Shown here: one piece after another, positions 61,103 to 64,000 of the stretch | Layout: each line of letters begins with the position of its first letter | How positions within the stretch are numbered: position 1 is the first letter of the stretch | Origin: CAYJFG01 sp964369405 | GTDB taxonomy: Bacteria > Bacillota > Clostridia > Oscillospirales > Acutalibacteraceae | Direction of reading: 5' to 3' | DNA: 64,000 nucleotides | NCBI GenBank assembly: GCA_964369405.1 | Contig: CAYJGB010000007.1 | Coordinates: 1-64,000, forward strand | Made by a program: the position numbers and the translations under genes | Notes under the pieces: model-generated | Databases searched by the model: none | What the model was told of the DNA's origin: nothing | The model's input: the letters and a program-made list of their open reading frames with translations, nothing else

Positions 61103-61279
61103 TCATTCCTTTTCATTTTTAAACCAATGTTTAGTCTTGTTTGCTATCCTTACTAATATTAACATTACTGGCACTTCCACTAGTACCCCTACAATAGTTG
61201 CAAGTGCTACTGGGCTATCCGTTCCAAAAAGTGCTACTGCAACTGCTACTGATAACTCAAAGAAATTAGATGCACCTAT
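61103..61279 (-). pseudogene. acr3: acr3 arsenite efflux pump, C-terminal remnant
   Basis: Translated in the minus-strand frame that ends at TGA 61103, 58 codons read as the end of an Acr3 arsenite transporter: IGASNFFELSVAVAVALFG, then VGVLVEVPVMLILV and KTKHWF. These are the last two membrane helices of that roughly 350-aa protein. The first part is absent: upstream the sequence changes directly into the 3' end of the small thioredoxin gene (stop 61266). So most of the pump gene was deleted and its tail fused out of frame to the neighbouring gene. A sequencing or assembly error should be excluded. Confidence 0.82.
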
Positions 61280-61634
61280 TTGTTATTCCTGATTTTTCAA
61301 TTAACTTTTTAGCCTCTTCTACTTTAATAAGTTTCCCATAAGCCATCACTTTATTATTTATAACTAGTGCTGGTGTAGACATTACCCCATATTGTGCTAT
61401 TTGAGTAACGTCACCAATATTTGTAACTTCCTCATTTAAACCTAATTCTGATACTGCAATTTTAACATTTTCAAAAGTAGTTGAGCTTTTTTTACAGCAA
61501 GCTCCAAGCACGATTATTTTTGAAGTTTTGCTTTCTTTATTTTCTTTGCCTTCACAATTTCCACCACAACTACAAGTTGTTTCTTTTGGTGTTGTATTTT
61601 CTTCTTTACTTTTTCCAAAATTAAAGAATCCCAT
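61266..61634 (-). CDS. Small thioredoxin-like protein (TM0996/MTH895 type)
   Basis: This 122-aa protein starts with a Lys/Glu/Cys-rich segment (CSCGGNCEGK, residues 21-30), then a thioredoxin fold in which the redox cysteines are LGACCKKSS (near residue 48). The YGVMSTPALVINNKVMAYGK segment follows. This matches redox-active disulfide proteins that occur in ars operons of Firmicutes. The last few residues (TNRCI) come from the acr3 junction and are probably not native, since the reading frame there belongs to the deleted gene. Its real C-terminus in relatives should end a few residues earlier. Confidence 0.82.
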   Translation of the reverse strand: MGFFNFGKSKEENTTPKETTCSCGGNCEGKENKESKTSKIIVLGACCKKSSTTFENVKIAVSELGLNEEVTNIGDVTQIAQYGVMSTPALVINNKVMAYGKLIKVEEAKKLIEKSGITNRCI

Positions 61635-61675
61635 AATAATATCTCCTTTAAATAAAATATATATTTAAACTTTAA

Positions 61676-62377
61676 TTAAAAAGCTAAATAGAACAAATAG
61701 AAACCTACTAATAATATAACTGAACCCATAATTATATTTAACACTTTACTAACTTTGCCATATTTTTCACTACCAGACAGTTTTTGAACAAATCCCATTG
61801 ATGTACCAGCAACTATAGACAACACACCATGACCAATAGAATATAGTAATAATAATACAATACCATAAATTACACTACCCTCGTTTGCAACTACAGCAAG
61901 TAAAACTATTAAAACTGGAGTTGAGCAAGGAGAAGAGAACACTCCTGCTAAAACTCCTGTTATAAATGCTCCTAAGTAACCTCTTTTTTTGTTTTTAGAC
62001 ACTAAGTAACTAGATGGAATAATCTCAAAAAGTCCCCAAGTTTGAAGTGCCATAAGAACCATTAGAATAGCTAAAATCATATACCACCAACTAGTGCTGT
62101 TTCCAATAAGATTACCAGCCATAGAGGCAACTATGCCTAAAACAGTAAATGTAACAGCAGAGCCTAAAGCAAATACAAGTGATATTTTAAAAGAACGTTT
62201 AGTATCTTTTTGACCAGTACCACCAACATAACCAACAATTAAAGGTATGCTCGATATAGAACAAGGTGTAAAAGATGTTAACACACCTGCTAAAAGAGCA
62301 AGTAATGGTGCAAACACCACATTATCAGTTAATATTGAGGAAATATTCTCTAAAACTTCATTTAAAAACGATTCCAT
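61676..62377 (-). CDS. ccdA: CcdA-family cytochrome c biogenesis/thiol-disulfide membrane protein
   Basis: This 233-aa protein has six membrane segments with the CcdA/DsbD-beta pattern. A cysteine pair is near the start (TPCSISSIPLIVGYVGGTG, Cys near residue 38) and another is in VFSSPCSTPVLIVLL (near 150). It moves electrons across the membrane, probably to the thioredoxin encoded upstream. The start overlaps the thioredoxin stop (TAATG). In this operon it likely powers arsenate reduction or redox control rather than cytochrome c assembly. Confidence 0.9.
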   Translation of the reverse strand: MESFLNEVLENISSILTDNVVFAPLLALLAGVLTSFTPCSISSIPLIVGYVGGTGQKDTKRSFKISLVFALGSAVTFTVLGIVASMAGNLIGNSTSWWYMILAILMVLMALQTWGLFEIIPSSYLVSKNKKRGYLGAFITGVLAGVFSSPCSTPVLIVLLAVVANEGSVIYGIVLLLLYSIGHGVLSIVAGTSMGFVQKLSGSEKYGKVSKVLNIIMGSVILLVGFYLFYLAF

Positions 62378-62913
62378 TATTCTACCCCCATATCCTCAAG
62401 AATTAAGTTCATTTGTTCTTCTGTTAATGCTCCTTGATGAGTTGTATATACATGTTCGTTAGTTTCGTTATCTGAGTACATAGAAAATTCTATCGGAATA
62501 TCTTCACTAGGCATATAAGGTGTACCATCCGCATTAAAGAACACCTGTGTAGGGATAACTTGTACTGGATAGTTTGTTGCTGCGTCTGGATTTTTCCAAA
62601 CGTCCACAAATTTAATGATAGCTTTGTTCTGCATTTCTTCATTAACTTTTACTAAAACTGGAGCCATCTCTTTACAAGGCACGCAAGAGTCTGCACCAAA
62701 GTCGATAATCATAGGTAATTCATAAGATTTTAAAGTATCTAAATCAATAGAATCTGCATTTAATAAAAAGTTTTCGTCACTTACAGTTTCAGCAATTTTA
62801 TTTTCTTCTTCAACAAGAGCTTGCTCTTGTTGATTAGCAAAAATCCAAATTCCTACAACTACAGCGATAATCGCTAACGGAATAATTATTTTAAATATAT
62901 TTTTTTTACTCAT
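62377..62913 (-). CDS. Membrane-anchored thioredoxin (TlpA-like)
   Basis: This 178-aa protein has one N-terminal membrane helix (residues 8-25), then a thioredoxin domain outside the membrane with the CxxC motif DFGADSCVPCKEM (CVPC, near residue 75) and the cis-proline VIPTQVFF near 120. It overlaps ccdA by one base and is 40 bp after arsR. It should be the extracytoplasmic partner that takes electrons from CcdA. Confidence 0.9.
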   Translation of the reverse strand: MSKKNIFKIIIPLAIIAVVVGIWIFANQQEQALVEEENKIAETVSDENFLLNADSIDLDTLKSYELPMIIDFGADSCVPCKEMAPVLVKVNEEMQNKAIIKFVDVWKNPDAATNYPVQVIPTQVFFNADGTPYMPSEDIPIEFSMYSDNETNEHVYTTHQGALTEEQMNLILEDMGVE

Positions 62914-62953
62914 TTAAAACCCTTCTTTCTTTTATTGTTTTATATCATTTAAT

Positions 62954-63274
62954 TTAACTACACAAACAATTACTTGTTAAACATTGAGCATTTTCATCTG
63001 CATTTGTTAACTCAGTTAACAACTCTATAGCCAAAGCAGAACCTGTTTGACTAATTTTATAATGAGTCCATTTACCAACATACCAACATTCGACAATCTC
63101 AGATTCGCAAAGTATTTTCATATGATATGAAAGAGCTGACTGAGCAATATTAAGTTCATCTTTAATATCACAAGCGCATTTTTCTCCAGATTTTAGTAGT
63201 TTTACAATTAAAACTCTCTTAGGGTCACAAAGTGCTTTAAAGATACTTGCAGTTCTATATTCATCAATTTCCAA
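62954..63274 (-). CDS. arsR: ArsR/SmtB-family metal-responsive repressor
   Basis: This 106-aa winged-helix protein represses the operon and is released by arsenite or a similar metal. The HTH spans about residues 35-75 (IAQSALSYHMKILCESEIVE). The metal-binding pair is in GEKCACDIKDEL (CxC, near residue 33). Extra cysteines at the end (CLTSNCLCS) may add ligands. The start is TTG at 63274, with GAGGTGGT upstream; there is no better ATG. It is the first gene of the operon. Confidence 0.93.
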   Translation of the reverse strand: MEIDEYRTASIFKALCDPKRVLIVKLLKSGEKCACDIKDELNIAQSALSYHMKILCESEIVECWYVGKWTHYKISQTGSALAIELLTELTNADENAQCLTSNCLCS

Positions 63275-63292
63275 AAGACCACCTCATTTCAT

Positions 63293-63372
63293 ATCAATTT
63301 TTTTTGATTTAATTACATTATATACCTGTGCAGGCAAAAGGTCAATAGTCAAATTGATTTTTTTTGATTTGA
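63293..63372 (-). promoter_or_regulatory. ars operon promoter flanked by two operator-like repeats
   Basis: Minus strand: TTGACC (63340-63345), a 17-bp spacer and TATAAT (63317-63322). A palindrome ATCAA-N6-TTGAT (63293-63308) lies just downstream of the start point, and TCAAAT-N12-ATTTGA (63349-63372) lies just upstream of the -35. Both share the tract TCAAAAAAAATTGA or a close variant and resemble known ArsR operators, so repressor could block the promoter from both sides. Confidence 0.8.
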
Positions 63373-63409
63373 GGCTTCTTTTTGTTACTTTTGCTCAACA
63401 AACACGAAA

Positions 63410-63450
63410 AACACCTTTTGAAATATCTGTTATACTCCAAAAGATGTGTT
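63410..63450 (-). terminator. Terminator after the SpoIID-like gene
   Basis: Minus strand: AACACATCTTTTG and CAAAAGGTGTT pair with a two-base bulge and a 17-nt loop, followed by TTTTCGTGTTTG. Confidence 0.72.
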
Positions 63451-63470
63451 ATATAGCATATGAACTTTTA

Positions 63471-64000
63471 TTATAATGTTATGTTTACTCCACTGTAATA
63501 ATGGGTTAATATCTCTTTGTAGTCACTTCCCTGTTTTGCCATCTGCTCTGCTCCATATTTACTCATTCCTACAAAATTTCCACTTCCCTTTACATTAAAT
63601 ACAAATTCTTCAAATGTATATAAAATATCAAACGCACTGCTTTTTAAGTCAAACAATTTTTCTATGTCTTTCCCTGTTAAATTCTTATCTCCTAATGTTA
63701 CTTTTATCACATTTCCACTCTCATCGTATTCCATATTCGAAAACCACTCTTGATAATTGTCGCTCAATTCTATTTTGTCGTACTCTTTTGTAATTATTTC
63801 TTTTAATTCTTTTTCCGAAAATTTATATATACTTATATACTCCTCGTTATATTGGTCGTAGGGTGATGATACTCTACTTAAATATGGTGCGTTTTCTATC
63901 CCTATATACTCCCCGTCTTCTGTAACCCCTGCACTATATTCAAATGTGACACTTTCTATCAATTCATTATTATACTTTAATACTTGTGGAAATACTTCTT
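63471..64000 (-). CDS. SpoIID/LytB-domain protein, 5' end cut off by window edge
   Basis: Only the C-terminal 176 residues are in the window; the frame stays open to the edge with no start codon needed. The end reads FVFNVKGSGNFVGMSKYGAEQMAKQGSDYKEILTHYYSG, here in two parts: the SpoIID signature VGMSKYGAEQMAKQG and the tail ILTHYYSGVNI. The usual histidine of GHGVGMSQYG is replaced by asparagine. SpoIID is a lytic transglycosylase needed for engulfment in sporulation, so this supports a spore-former. A related LytB amidase enhancer is the alternative. Confidence 0.82.
   Translation of the reverse strand, partial: EVFPQVLKYNNELIESVTFEYSAGVTEDGEYIGIENAPYLSRVSSPYDQYNEEYISIYKFSEKELKEIITKEYDKIELSDNYQEWFSNMEYDESGNVIKVTLGDKNLTGKDIEKLFDLKSSAFDILYTFEEFVFNVKGSGNFVGMSKYGAEQMAKQGSDYKEILTHYYSGVNITL

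Noticed and set aside
61266..61279. A simple frameshift between the small thioredoxin and acr3
   Set aside because: About 290 codons of Acr3 are missing, not one or two bases, so a deletion explains the junction better.

Overview
The window is an AT-rich chromosomal segment from a low-GC, Gram-positive, spore-forming anaerobe. The gene content points to the class Clostridia, probably the Ruminococcus / Oscillospiraceae side. The signs are a complete [FeFe]-hydrogenase maturation set (hydE, hydG, hydF), a SpoIID-type sporulation protein at the right edge, GatCAB next to aspartyl-tRNA synthetase, purine-rich ribosome binding sites, and a secreted alpha-amylase that carries a type I dockerin. 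The dockerin suggests an amylosome-like starch-degrading system of the kind known from Ruminococcus bromii. The species placement is inference.

Layout. 1-5.3 kb: a partial zinc-ribbon protein and a minus-strand aspS-gatC-gatA-gatB operon. 5.4-10 kb: a LUD-domain protein, a membrane protein with a possible permuted papain-like domain, a tiny Asn/Gln-rich ORF on the minus strand, and two rRNA methyltransferases. 10-16 kb: galU, a zinc-finger membrane protein, a Na/Pi cotransporter with PhoP-box-like repeats upstream, Mrp ATPase and a membrane protein. 16-22.5 kb: the heat-shock locus hrcA, a 52-codon ORF, grpE, dnaK, dnaJ, prmA, headed by a perfect CIRCE operator; a 100-bp tandem repeat separates dnaK from dnaJ. 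22.6-29.3 kb: two small membrane proteins, tRNA-Ser(GGA), DUF177-rpmF, a DUF512 radical-SAM protein, der, plsY and a lipoprotein amylase. 29.6-38 kb: the dockerin amylase, a repeat-bearing membrane protein, argS, a DUF1934 protein, murI and an unknown protein. 38.1-41.9 kb: rpmG-secE-nusG-rplK-rplA and, behind an L10 leader, rplJ-rplL. 42-51.9 kb: a MITE-like element, the threonine-pathway genes hom-thrB-lysC, a class A PBP, an exonuclease, typA and a cyclophilin. 52-57 kb: small unknowns, then the hydrogenase-maturation operon behind an attenuator-like leader. 57-60.1 kb: a DEAD-box helicase and a Xer-type recombinase. 60.1-63.4 kb: an arsenic-type operon (arsR, thioredoxin, ccdA, small thioredoxin, acr3 remnant, ferredoxin-ArsC fusion) in which most of the efflux pump gene is missing. 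63.5-64 kb: the 3' part of a spoIID-like gene.

Most of the window is ordinary core genome. The places most worth a second look are: the 5' leader of the hydrogenase-maturation operon, with two mutually exclusive helices and a terminator just before the first gene; the internal deletion of acr3; two short ORFs with good ribosome binding sites (7566-7703 and 21152-21310); the 11-bp-spaced TTTACA repeats upstream of the phosphate transporter; and several small dispersed or tandem repeat elements.
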